The notes beneath the pieces are model-generated. The model made no database searches and was not told the DNA's origin. It was given only the letters and a program-made list of their open reading frames with translations. From Botryococcus braunii (Eukaryota; Chlorophyta; Trebouxiophyceae), in assembly GCA_002005505.1 (NCBI GenBank), contig KV908598.1:166758-199257 (forward strand): DNA of 32,500 bases. Direction: 5' to 3'. Made by a program: the position numbers and the translations under genes. Shown piece after piece: positions 17,505 through 30,728 of this stretch (position 1 is its first letter; each line of letters opens with the position of its first letter).

Positions 17505-19827
17505 ATGGCACTCGAAGGCATTGACGAGAACATAGTACGTCTGTACGAGCCGAAAGAACTTTTCGGTAACCAACTTGGACGAGGTTCTTTAGCGGTCGTT
17601 AGAAAGGCCGCTATATTGGATTCTCCGTCCGTCTTTGCGAGTGTTCGCATAGCTGCGGCCTGCAAGTCGCCTCGCCCTGGAACCAATCTACAGCGATATC
17701 AACGCTTCATACGCAGGGTATGAGCGCAAACGGTTTGATTGTCTACAAGACGTCCACTGCCGATTACGGGAAACTCAAAAGTTTCCTGTCATTCTTATAT
17801 ATAGCCAACGGCCAACATACCGTAGTGACCGTAGATATCGTACTTAACTGATTTGACGTTCAGTATTTGGGGATATCTAGAAATCGAGGAATCGGGTTTC
17901 CCGTCAATTATGGTCATTTGTTTCCGACAAATGGTCTCCCTTTCGGGTCCTCCGCGGGTAACTGTTTAGACGGGTTTTAGGTGCTTTATAAAACTGTTAA
18001 GGGCAATAGGAGGTCTTAAAATCATGCGTTGCCAATTTGATATGTGGTATATGATGCCCAAGTCTCCATTCCCCTTACCGTTGCCTGCCAGTTGGAAGTG
18101 GCTAGTGCTTAGTGGCCGCTCATTGAACGCAAACACTCGTGCAGGAGGCAGACTTAATTCGAACCATCCATGGAAATGGTGTTGAAAACCACGTCATTCG
18201 GACGTACGGGTTCGTTCGCAAAAGCATAGATCAAGGACCGGCGACGGCAAGCCCAATTCCAGTCATTCGAAACAATGCCGCTGGGCTGACTCTATTTGAA
18301 ACCGAAACGCACACTTGGAATGGGCGATACCATACAATACCAAGCCGGCGAATCATGATGTTGAGGCTAGATTATAACCGACTGTTGCTTGAGCGATTAA
18401 GTGGGGGTTCGCTTTGGGATGCTCTTGATCCGACTCATAAGGTGAGTGAACTATACGTTCTTATGTCTCAACTTGCGATGTCTGAACCTGCATGTGAATG
18501 AACAAATGACCAAGTGCAACTACTTCATTGCAGCATGCTAGTATAAATGCAGTGTCATACCAGTTGCCTCGCATTTAATTTGTTATTCTAATACCCCGCG
18601 GCTTTTCAAAGAAGCGTTACCATGTGTTGAATATTACTAGGGAATTTAACAAAGATATGGTTGCGTGGCGTAACCTTTGTTGCCAACCTCCTTCGACGGG
18701 ACGAAGCCTCACGTTCTTCATGATAAAGCAAAATCTGTCCAATGCAAATATGTTCGCTACATAATCTGATTTACAGATAAGAAAAAATGACTGGAGTTCT
18801 GGAGTCATCTTGGAGATGTCTTAATCATGATTGACCCTTACAGGGGACCCTTTTGTTCCAGCCGTACTTTTGATGGAGATGCTCAAATTACATCAACAGA
18901 ACTCACAAGCACGAAGCTAGTTACACTATGTAAGGAACAATATTGTTCGAACTCACGGTGGAACATTATTTTTGTATTTGGAAAGCAGCTCGCCTATTCC
19001 AGCATGCCACTTTTCCTCTCAGCAATTGGTCTAGTTGTCCTTGTCCGGTTGCCCCCCTGACTTGTGTGGACCTTGCATGGGTGTGCAGCTGAAGCCATCT
19101 GTAGCGCTCAACGTGGCGTGTCAAATATTTGATGGACTTGCAGCAATACACAGATCTCATATCATCCACCGGGACATCAAGCCTTCTAACATAGTCTTTA
19201 CCGATAAAACTCGTACCACAGTCAAAATAATCGACTTTAGCGACGCCCGTTTTGTCCCGGCTCCACTAGACCCCCGCCCGAGCCCTGGCTTTGGCACCTC
19301 ATGGTAAATCCAACCTATGCAAAAAAGGGTTTTGAATCCCGGGGGAGCGGTTAGGCTTGCAAAACGATAACTTACATGACTACCTGAACTCAGTTGGGAA
19401 GCACTTTACCCACACCATCAGGCAGTCTAACCATAGCTTTGCTGATATTAAAAGAACTGCGACATAACTAGTAGCTTATAGGTAATTGCAAAATTTCATC
19501 CAAAAACAAAGGTACCTGTTGTGTATTTTGCTTACCTGTACGTTGCCTGTGCGTTGCAGCTATGCGGACCCTACACCCGACATTCGATATGGTCAAGAAG
19601 TAGATGTTTACTCTGCGGGAGCCGTGCTCTATAGTTTGTTCTCAGGTCGGTGCTATCCGAGAAACATCCTGATTTCCCAACTGCTAGAAGATATCCGAGT
19701 TCGGCGGGCGAATGCTGCGAACCCATACAATCGCGCGTACGAAGTTTTGGAGTATCCGGACCTTCATGCCTTGGTCTCACAATGCGTGGGTCCGCGGGCT
19801 AACCGTCCGACGGCTAACGATGTCCTG
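17505..19827 (+). CDS. protein kinase, copy 1, four exons, apparently intact
   Basis: The coding parts are join(17505-17717, 18145-18441, 19089-19303, 19560-19827), giving 331 residues before a possible short last exon. Donors are GTATGA, GTGAGT, GTAAAT and GTATGC; all acceptors end in GCAG. Visible kinase elements are the Gly loop LGRGSLAVV (24-32), likely beta-3 Lys54, alpha-C Glu72 (first residue of exon 2), hinge LLLERLSGGSLWDAL (151-165), catalytic HRDIKPSN (197-204) and DFS at 219-221 instead of DFG. The APE region is degenerate (GTSCYADPT, 239-247). DVYSAGAVLYSLFSG (257-271) and the final RPTANDVL with Arg324 follow. About 50 residues between alpha-C and the hinge (PIPVIRNNAAG..., HTWNGRYHT...) exceed the usual beta-4/5 length. 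It should phosphorylate Ser/Thr or Tyr if active, and no membrane segment or signal peptide is seen. The ATG at 17505 is the first in frame after an AT-rich stretch. A diverged TKL- or Ser/Thr-type group is likely, but the subfamily is not recognised. Confidence 0.8.
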
Positions 19828-19863
19828 GTATGCCCGCATTTATATCAATCACACATAAATAAA

Positions 19864-20405
<542 letters not shown>

Positions 20406-20526
20406 GCGCGCGCACATATGCACACATACCCACAGATAGAGAGGTGCGGAGAAATTAGGAATAAATGTTGAGTGGAGGGGAATAAAATCTAGAACGTATT
20501 CTATTGTGTCATTCAGTTTTTAGCAG

Positions 20527-20541
20527 TTGTCGAAGGAGTAG
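20527..20541 (+). other. candidate terminal mini-exon of kinase copy 1
   Basis: After the microsatellite block a pyrimidine-rich tract ends in TTTTTAGCAG at 20517-20526, a strong acceptor. The following codons TTG TCG AAG GAG TAG would add LSKE and a stop in phase 0 to RPTANDVL. This would make the CA/GA block part of a 699-base final intron. The equivalent site in kinase copy 0 is altered (TTTTTAGGTT). This is inference; the alternative is that translation runs into the repeat, or that the last exon lies elsewhere. Confidence 0.25.
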
Positions 20542-21307
20542 CTGACAATGTGCACGACTTCAGAGGTACTGCCCGTTTGCTACCTCCCTGTACTTTCGAA
20601 ATAGGTAGCTAACTGCTCCCTACGTAGGTATACCATGGAATTGGTAACCGGTTCACCTCTGAAGTTTTGCACAATGCGAGGTACTAGATAGGACCAGTAG
20701 TTGCTATAGTCTTGGCTGGCGTGCAATGTGAAAGGTATGGAGCTATAACACAGCATGCCATGATCATGTCTGTATTTTGGCAAAGAAGTTCTCACTACTT
20801 TTGCAGCTCCTTTTACCGAATTTGACTGGACGGCACTCTTGTATTGTGATCTTGCCAACTTGCAGAGAACCTGGCGATGGTTCTATTTCTTAGTTTTGAC
20901 AAAGTGCATCGATAAAATGCAGGCTGCTCTCCAGCAGATTCGGACAGATTTGCTGAATAACCAATTGGTAGTACCGTGACTACCGTACGCTGCACTCCAC
21001 TGTTATCCACCAATCTTGGAAAGGCTACTATAAATCATTTTGTCTGCCCGAACTTGCATCCAGTAGTATCAACTGTTGCATAACATTTAATAGCTAAAGC
21101 TCTGAAGTGAGATTCCAGGCGAAAATATTGATCTTTTAGAATGGGAACATAGTCAAAAAAATGGCTGTCACAGACACATACTGAAATTATAACTTATGTA
21201 TCTGATAGTATTTTGAAGATTAGATGCGAGCCGTGGCGAGTGCATACATGGATGTACGTACATCCATCGAAACCGCACCCCGCGATGGACTAACGATTGT
21301 TACCAGT

Positions 21308-21339
21308 ATCCCCTTGGCTCAAATTTGAGCCAAGGGGAT
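21308..21339. repeat. 32-bp perfect palindrome, unit B
   Basis: This is an identical copy of the unit A palindrome, again 40 bases after the 20-bp palindrome at 21248-21267. Confidence 0.92.
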
Positions 21340-21794
21340 TTAAATCCATGTTGCAGAGACAGATATTAAGTCTTCAATCATGCTGCACTTGGGACTCCGT
21401 TTGGGACTTGGGGCTTGAGACATGTACATTGCAACCATTTCTTTTTTGTTTTGTGTGAAGTGCATTATTAAGGGGGTCTCCTGGGTGGTGTGGCGAGAGC
21501 TGGCAAGTGCACACATACTTGAGAGGTACACCTCCTGAAGGGACAGACGAGCACACGAATGGGCATTGAGCTATTTTCAAAAACGCATGACACTTGAATG
21601 TCACACCTTACTAGCTTGCAAGATCATGTCCAGCTGTCGCCCGGTGACTATGGTGCCATGCTTGTGGAGTCTGAGAATGAATTCATTTTGGTGATAGTGC
21701 GTAAATACGTATACGCCTACATTTTCTTGTTGGAAGCAGGATAGTGCATGGAGGTGTGTGTAGTTTAAATTTCTCCGACGGGTTTGCATTAGAG

Positions 21795-21866
21795 GAGTGT
21801 GTGTTTGTGTTTGTGTGTGTATATGCGTGAGTGTGTGTGTGTGCGTGAGCGTGTGTGTGTTTATCT

Positions 21867-21941
<75 letters not shown>
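21795..21941. repeat. (GT)n block, unit B
   Basis: The structure is as in unit A, with a longer pure GT run from about 21869. Confidence 0.95.
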
Positions 21942-21942
<1 letters not shown>

Positions 21943-22758
21943 CCCTGGTTCTCATTTGTAGGACTGGAAGGTAGGATATTTGTAAGCCTAGCTTCGTTTA
22001 TAAAATTTGTTAAGTGCATTGGTCGTGCAAGGTAGGAGTCAAAGGGGACACATTAAATGCATTGTGTTATCACTAATATCGGTTTGGAGGAAGGCCAGTG
22101 ATGTGGGTAAGTTGTTTTGCTGTCTAATCATAAGAAGTTTTGGCACAAAGCATGAAAAATCTGGCTGTGATGACAAGCCGTCGATGACATGAGTAGTTTT
22201 GGCACGGGATTGCATGCTTGGTCCAAGCATCTGCTACTATCGCCATTTCGTTTCTGCTGACGTACGGCACGCGTGGCCATGTGATTTAAGCTGCAGTGGA
22301 AATGTATTTTCTGCTGCACTGGCCATGCGGTTTCTGCTGATGTGGGTAAGTGAATCTACTGCTACGGTCATAATTGTTTTCCTGCTGCTGTGGCGACGGG
22401 TTGGGGTATGCTTTCCTACTCCTGCGGTGGCCAAGGTTTATCTGCTGCCGTGGCCATGTGTTTCGATTGGATGATATGCGTACTTCAGTTACTATTTCTT
22501 TGTCTATGACCGTCCCGCTTATTATGTCATCACATCACTTACACAATCACATTCGCAACCTCCCACTCTACGACCGTCCGTGAGCAAACCCCCAAGGCCT
22601 TGACAGTACCGGTAAATGAATAGTACAACATCTGCACCGCACGTGCAACCTCCCACATGTGCAACCTCCTATCACCCTTTCACGCCTCAATAGAGTTGTA
22701 AGGCCGCGCTTAGGCATCCCAGCCATCCAAGACGACAAGCAATGGGACATTAAGATAT

Positions 22759-23186
22759 CTTACGGTAGCCCGCTTCACAGTTAAATGCGATTCGGCTGCG
22801 GCGCATGACGGTGAGCACCTCCAGCGCTCCTGCAATTATGCGGGAGTCGCGCTGCCAAAGGCCGTCACGAATCCGTTTTCGAATCCGGGATGCTGCTTCG
22901 GCTTCCTGATCCTCCCCGTACAGATAAAAACAATCATAGACACTTCTCCCCTAGCGCATGCCATGCTTGCGCAAAGCATGCAGCAGGACAGGGATGGCAA
23001 AGGATAGCAGCGGCGCGAACTCGTCCCAGCTGCAGCTATCTTCATTCATTTTAAATGACACCCTGATTGGCCCCTTCGTTACCACCGGCTTGCAGCTGCA
23101 GTGTAGTTGGCTGAAGGGCACCTCATCTCGGGAACGTAGGTACTGCACGCTGTTGGGGCTGCACGCTAAGAGCTCTAGATATCCGT
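22759..23186 (-). pseudogene. F-box gene C-terminal fragment, unit B
   Basis: This is an identical copy of the unit A fragment, with the same TAG (22951-22953) and the same truncation, so both defects predate the tandem amplification. Confidence 0.8.
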
Positions 23187-24132
23187 ACTTATGTGCGGCA
23201 GTTTGCTCGCTCTCGTAAGACTCTACGCTCCCGCCTGTTGTACTTATCTCCTGACGTTTGCAAGGATGGGCTCTTCCGCAGGTTTTCCACGCGATCATTT
23301 ACCCAAATTTTAAACAATAATTTAATACACGCGATCATCTAATTAGATATGTGAGTCCGAGAGAACAGTGCGGGATGTCCCTTGTCATGTATATGAAGTA
23401 CAAGCTTGTACTTCATACACTTAAGGTAACGATGGTCTGTAGAGCCGGTAGTGAGAAGCACTTCATGATTTATTTCACAAAGTCACTTCGAATTTCCATA
23501 ACCTTTTCATGGACATTGGTCATTTCGAGTGAAGTGAACGATTTCCTGAAGGTTATTCTTTATTTTACAATAACTGAATTAAAATAGTGAAATCAATACG
23601 GGAAACATTGTTTTGTGTGTTGGTGGCTGTCCCAGCCCTACGGGTACCGGGCAAACACCATCGAGGGGGAATTTATGATCAGAGCAACCCCCCCTGTCCT
23701 TACATGATTCAGCACCGCGGCCCAACAGGGTCCATCACCACCCACCGCCCCCCCCCCCCCTTTTCCGGCCCCTCCGAGCTGCTTGCCAATGCTGCCTTGA
23801 AGTACCCTGCCGATACGGTACATGATCATATATGCGCCAGAACAGGCCCGGACAACGTGATCACGAGGGCTGGACCGTCCGTTGGAGGGCCTCCAGTTTA
23901 TCCCAGGCCTTAGAGGTTCGCAACGTTTTGAAAATTCACTCCCTTTCGCCTGTACAGGATCTTTCTCTTTCCAGTATCACTTTTGGAATGCACTGTCGAT
24001 ATGTAACACACGACCACTCTTAGCCGCAACGCCTTGTACAGTATCTGGTTATTACATAAAAGTTTTCTTTTAATTTTCACGGGAAGCTTCTGCGTAAGCT
24101 TCGCAACCCTCCGTGAACCATCATCTCACGAG

Positions 24133-26448
24133 ATGGCACTCGAAGGCATTGACGAGAACATAGTACGTCTGTACGAGCCGAAAGAACTTTTCGGTAACCA
24201 ACTTGGACGAGGTTCTTTAGCGGTCGTTAGAAAGGCCGCTATATTGGATTCTCCGTCCGTCTTTGCGAGTGTTCGCATAGCTGCGGCCTGCAAGTCGCCT
24301 CGCCCTGGAACCAATCTACAGCGATATCAACGCTTCATACGCAGGGTATGAGCGCAAACGGTTTGATTGTCTACAAGACGTCCACTGCCGATTACGGGAA
24401 ACTCAAAAGTTTCCTGTCATTCTTATATATAGCCAACGGCCAACATACCGTAGTGACCGTAGATATCGTACTTAACTGATTTGACGTTCAGTATTTGGGA
24501 TATCTAGAAATCGAGGAATCGGGTTTCCCGTCAATTATGGTCATTTGTTTCCGACAAATGGTCTCCCTTTCGGGTCCTCCGCGGGTAACTGTTTAGACGG
24601 GTTTTAGGTGCTTTATAAAACTGTTAAGGCAATAGGAGGTCTTAAAATCATGCGTTGCCAATTTGATATGTGGTATATGATGCCCAAGTCTCCATTCCCC
24701 TTACCGTTGCCTGCCAGTTGGAAGTGGCTAGTGCTTAGTGGCCGCTCATTGAACGCAAACACTCGTGCAGGAGGCAGACTTAATTCGAACCATCCATGGA
24801 AATGGTGTTGAAAACCACGTCATTCGGACGTACGGGTTCGTTCGCAAAAGCATAGATCAAGGACCGGCGACGGCAAGCCCAATTCCAGTCATTCGAAACA
24901 ATGCCGCTGGGCTGACTCTATTTGAAACCGAAACGCACACTTGGAATGGGCGATACCATACAATACCAAGCCGGCGAATCATGTGTTGAGGCTAGATTAT
25001 AACCGACTGTTGCTTGAGCGATTAAGTGGGGGTTCGCTTTGGGATGCTCTTGATCCGACTCATAAGGTGAGTGAACTATACGTTCTTATGTCTCAACTTG
25101 CGATGTCTGAACCTGCATGTGAATGAACAAATGACCAAGTGCAACTACTTCATTGCAGCATGCTAGTATAAATGCAGTGTCATACCAGTTGCCTCGCATT
25201 TAATTTGTTATTCTAATACCCCGCGGCTTTTCAAAGAAGCGTTACCATGTGTTGAATATTACTAGGGAATTTAACAAAGATATGGTTGCGTGGCGTAACC
25301 TTTGTGCCAACCTCCTTCGACGGGACGAAGCCTCACGTTCTTCATGATAAAGCAAAATCTGTCCAATGCAAATATGTTCGCTACATAATCTGATTTACAG
25401 ATAAGAAAAAATGACTGGAGTTCTGGAGTCATCTTGGAGATGTCTTAATCATGATTGACCCTTACAGGGACCCTTTTGTTCCAGCCGTACTTTTGATGGA
25501 GATGCTCAAATTACATCAACAGAACTCACAAGCACGAAGCTAGTTACACTATGTAAGGAACAATATTGTTCGAACTACGGTGGAACATTATTTTTGTATT
25601 TGGAAAGCAGCTCGCCTATTCCAGCATGCCACTTTCCTCTCAGCAATTGGTCTAGTTGTCCTTGTCCGGTTGCCCCCCTGACTTGTGTGGACCTTGCATG
25701 GGTGTGCAGCTGAAGCCATCTGTAGCGCTCAACGTGGCGTGTCAAATATTTGATGGACTTGCAGCAATACACAGATCTCATATCATCCACCGGGACATCA
25801 AGCCTTCTAACATAGTCTTTACCGATAAAACTCGTACCACAGTCAAAATAATCGACTTTAGCGACGCCCGTTTTGTCCCGGCTCCACTAGACCCCCGCCC
25901 GAGCCCTGGCTTTGGCACCTCATGGTAAATCCAACCTATGCAAAAAAGGGTTTTGAATCCCGGGGGAGCGGTTAGGCTTGCAAAACGATAACTTACATGA
26001 CTACCTGAACTCAGTTGGGAAGCACTTTACCCACACCATCAGGCAGTCTAACCATAGCTTTGCTGATATTAAAAGAACTGCGACATAACTAGTAGCTTAT
26101 AGGTAATTGCAAAATTTCATCCAAAAACAAAGGTACCTGTTGTGTATTTTGCTTACCTGTACGTTGCCTGTGCGTTGCAGCTATGCGGACCCTACACCCG
26201 ACATTCGATATGGTCAAGAAGTAGATGTTTACTCTGCGGGAGCCGTGCTCTATAGTTTGTTCTCAGGTCGGTGCTATCCGAGAAACATCCTGATTTCCCA
26301 ACTGCTAGAAGATATCCGAGTTCGGCGGGCGAATGCTGCGAACCCATACAATCGCGCGTACGAAGTTTTGGAGTATCCGGACCTTCATGCCTTGGTCTCA
26401 CAATGCGTGGGTCCGCGGGCTAACCGTCCGACGGCTAACGATGTCCTG
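24133..26448 (+). pseudogene. protein kinase, copy 2, frameshifted in exon 2 (possibly by sequence error)
   Basis: The exons are 24133-24345, 24771-25066, 25710-25924 and 26181-26448, with the same splice sites as copy 1. One base is missing at about 24983 in exon 2 (RRIMMLRL becomes RRIMC then a stop), which would remove everything after the alpha-C and beta-4/5 insert, including the catalytic loop. Exons 1, 3 and 4 encode the same residues as copy 1, with HRDIKPSN and DFS intact. The frameshift falls in a stretch where seven other single bases are missing relative to copies 1 and 3. The real gene is therefore quite possibly intact. Confidence 0.7.
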
Positions 26449-26484
26449 GTATGCCCGCATTTATATCAATCACACATAAATAAA

Positions 26485-27004
<520 letters not shown>

Positions 27005-27906
27005 CGCGCGCGCACATATGCACACATACCCACAGATAGAGAGGTGCGGAGAAATTAGGAATAAATGTTGAGTGGAGGGAATAAAATCTAGAACGTATTC
27101 TATTGTGTCATTCAGTTTTTAGCAGTTGTCGAAGGAGTAGCTGACAATGTGCACGACTTCAGAGGTACTGCCCGTTTGCTACCTCCCTGTACTTTCGAAA
27201 TAGGTAGCTAACTGCTCCCTACGTAGGTATACCATGGAATTGGTAACCGGTTCACCTCTGAAGTTTTGCACAATGCGAGGTACTAGATAGGACCAGTAGT
27301 TGCTATAGTCTTGGCTGGCGTGCAATGTGAAAGGTATGGAGCTATAACACAGCATGCCATGATCATGTCTGTATTTTGGCAAAGAAGTTCTCACTACTTT
27401 TGCAGCTCCTTTTACCGAATTTGACTGGACGGCACTCTTGTATTGTGATCTTGCCAACTTGCAGAGAACCTGGCGATGGTTCTATTTCTTAGTTTTGACA
27501 AAGTGCATCGATAAAATGCAGGCTGCTCTCCAGCAGATTCGGACAGATTTGCTGAATAACCAATTGGTAGTACCGTGACTACCGTACGCTGCACTCCACT
27601 GTTATCCACCAATCTTGGAAAGGCTACTATAAATCATTTTGTCTGCCCGAACTTGCATCCAGTAGTATCAACTGTTGCATAACATTTAATAGCTAAAGCT
27701 CTGAAGTGAGATTCCAGGCGAAAATATTGATCTTTTAGAATGGGAACATAGTCAAAAAAATGGCTGTCACAGACACATACTGAAATTATAACTTATGTAT
27801 CTGATAGTATTTTGAAGATTAGATGCGAGCCGTGGCGAGTGCATACATGGATGTACGTACATCCATCGAAACCGCACCCCGCGATGGACTAACGATTGTT
27901 ACCAGT

Positions 27907-27938
27907 ATCCCCTTGGCTCAAATTTGAGCCAAGGGGAT
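27907..27938. repeat. 32-bp perfect palindrome, unit C
   Basis: This is an identical copy of the unit A palindrome, 40 bases after the 20-bp palindrome at 27847-27866. Confidence 0.92.
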
Positions 27939-28395
27939 TTAAATCCATGTTGCAGAGACAGATATTAAGTCTTCAATCATGCTGCACTTGGGACTCCGTT
28001 TGGGACTTGGGGCTTGAGACATGTACATTGCAACCATTTCTTTTTTGTTTTGTGTGAAGTGCATTATTAAGGGGGTCTCCTGGGTGGTGTGGCGAGAGCT
28101 GGCAAGTGCACACATACTTGAGAGGTACACCTCCTGAAGGGACAGACGAGCACACGAATGGGCATTGAGCTATTTTCAAAAACGCATGACACTTGAATGT
28201 CACACCTTACTAGCTTGCAAGATCATGTCCAGCTGTCGCCCGGTGACTATGGTGCCATGCTTGTGGAGTCTGAGAATGAATTCATTTTGGTGATAGTGCG
28301 TAAATACGTATACGCCTACATTTTCTTGTTGGAAGCAGGATAGTGCATGGAGGTGTGTGTAGTTTAAATTTCTCCGACGGGTTTGCATTAGAGGA

Positions 28396-28465
28396 GTGTG
28401 TGTTTGTGTTTGTGTGTGTATATGCGTGAGTGTGTGTGTGTGCGTGAGCGTGTGTGTGTTTATCT

Positions 28466-28536
<71 letters not shown>
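28396..28536. repeat. (GT)n block, unit C
   Basis: The structure is as in unit B, four bases shorter; this is the only length change in this half of the unit besides the poly-C tract. Confidence 0.95.
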
Positions 28537-28537
<1 letters not shown>

Positions 28538-29353
28538 CCCTGGTTCTCATTTGTAGGACTGGAAGGTAGGATATTTGTAAGCCTAGCTTCGTTTATAAAA
28601 TTTGTTAAGTGCATTGGTCGTGCAAGGTAGGAGTCAAAGGGGACACATTAAATGCATTGTGTTATCACTAATATCGGTTTGGAGGAAGGCCAGTGATGTG
28701 GGTAAGTTGTTTTGCTGTCTAATCATAAGAAGTTTTGGCACAAAGCATGAAAAATCTGGCTGTGATGACAAGCCGTCGATGACATGAGTAGTTTTGGCAC
28801 GGGATTGCATGCTTGGTCCAAGCATCTGCTACTATCGCCATTTCGTTTCTGCTGACGTACGGCACGCGTGGCCATGTGATTTAAGCTGCAGTGGAAATGT
28901 ATTTTCTGCTGCACTGGCCATGCGGTTTCTGCTGATGTGGGTAAGTGAATCTACTGCTACGGTCATAATTGTTTTCCTGCTGCTGTGGCGACGGGTTGGG
29001 GTATGCTTTCCTACTCCTGCGGTGGCCAAGGTTTATCTGCTGCCGTGGCCATGTGTTTCGATTGGATGATATGCGTACTTCAGTTACTATTTCTTTGTCT
29101 ATGACCGTCCCGCTTATTATGTCATCACATCACTTACACAATCACATTCGCAACCTCCCACTCTACGACCGTCCGTGAGCAAACCCCCAAGGCCTTGACA
29201 GTACCGGTAAATGAATAGTACAACATCTGCACCGCACGTGCAACCTCCCACATGTGCAACCTCCTATCACCCTTTCACGCCTCAATAGAGTTGTAAGGCC
29301 GCGCTTAGGCATCCCAGCCATCCAAGACGACAAGCAATGGGACATTAAGATAT

Positions 29354-29781
29354 CTTACGGTAGCCCGCTTCACAGTTAAATGCGATTCGGCTGCGGCGCA
29401 TGACGGTGAGCACCTCCAGCGCTCCTGCAATTATGCGGGAGTCGCGCTGCCAAAGGCCGTCACGAATCCGTTTTCGAATCCGGGATGCTGCTTCGGCTTC
29501 CTGATCCTCCCCGTACAGATAAAAACAATCATAGACACTTCTCCCCTAGCGCATGCCATGCTTGCGCAAAGCATGCAGCAGGACAGGGATGGCAAAGGAT
29601 AGCAGCGGCGCGAACTCGTCCCAGCTGCAGCTATCTTCATTCATTTTAAATGACACCCTGATTGGCCCCTTCGTTACCACCGGCTTGCAGCTGCAGTGTA
29701 GTTGGCTGAAGGGCACCTCATCTCGGGAACGTAGGTACTGCACGCTGTTGGGGCTGCACGCTAAGAGCTCTAGATATCCGT
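29354..29781 (-). pseudogene. F-box gene C-terminal fragment, unit C
   Basis: This is an identical copy again, with the same TAG (29546-29548). It lies about 0.95 kb upstream of kinase copy 3, in divergent orientation to it. Confidence 0.8.
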
Positions 29782-30728
29782 ACTTATGTGCGGCAGTTTG
29801 CTCGCTCTCGTAAGACTCTACGCTCCCGCCTGTTGTACTTATCTCCTGACGTTTGCAAGGATGGGCTCTTCCGCAGGTTTTCCACGCGATCATTTACCCA
29901 AATTTTAAACAATAATTTAATACACGCGATCATCTAATTAGATATGTGAGTCCGAGAGAACAGTGCGGGATGTCCCTTGTCATGTATATGAAGTACAAGC
30001 TTGTACTTCATACACTTAAGGTAACGATGGTCTGTAGAGCCGGTAGTGAGAAGCACTTCATGATTTATTTCACAAAGTCACTTCGAATTTCCATAACCTT
30101 TTCATGGACATTGGTCATTTCGAGTGAAGTGAACGATTTCCTGAAGGTTATTCTTTATTTTACAATAACTGAATTAAAATAGTGAAATCAATACGGGAAA
30201 CATTGTTTTGTGTGTTGGTGGCTGTCCCAGCCCTACGGGTACCGGGCAAACACCATCGAGGGGGAATTTATGATCAGAGCAACCCCCCCTGTCCTTACAT
30301 GATTCAGCACCGCGGCCCAACAGGGTCCATCACCACCCACCGCCCCCCCCCCCCCCTTTTCCGGCCCCTCCGAGCTGCTTGCCAATGCTGCCTTGAAGTA
30401 CCCTGCCGATACGGTACATGATCATATATGCGCCAGAACAGGCCCGGACAACGTGATCACGAGGGCTGGACCGTCCGTTGGAGGGCCTCCAGTTTATCCC
30501 AGGCCTTAGAGGTTCGCAACGTTTTGAAAATTCACTCCCTTTCGCCTGTACAGGATCTTTCTCTTTCCAGTATCACTTTTGGAATGCACTGTCGATATGT
30601 AACACACGACCACTCTTAGCCGCAACGCCTTGTACAGTATCTGGTTATTACATAAAAGTTTTCTTTTAATTTTCACGGGAAGCTTCTGCGTAAGCTTCGC
30701 AACCCTCCGTGAACCATCATCTCACGAG

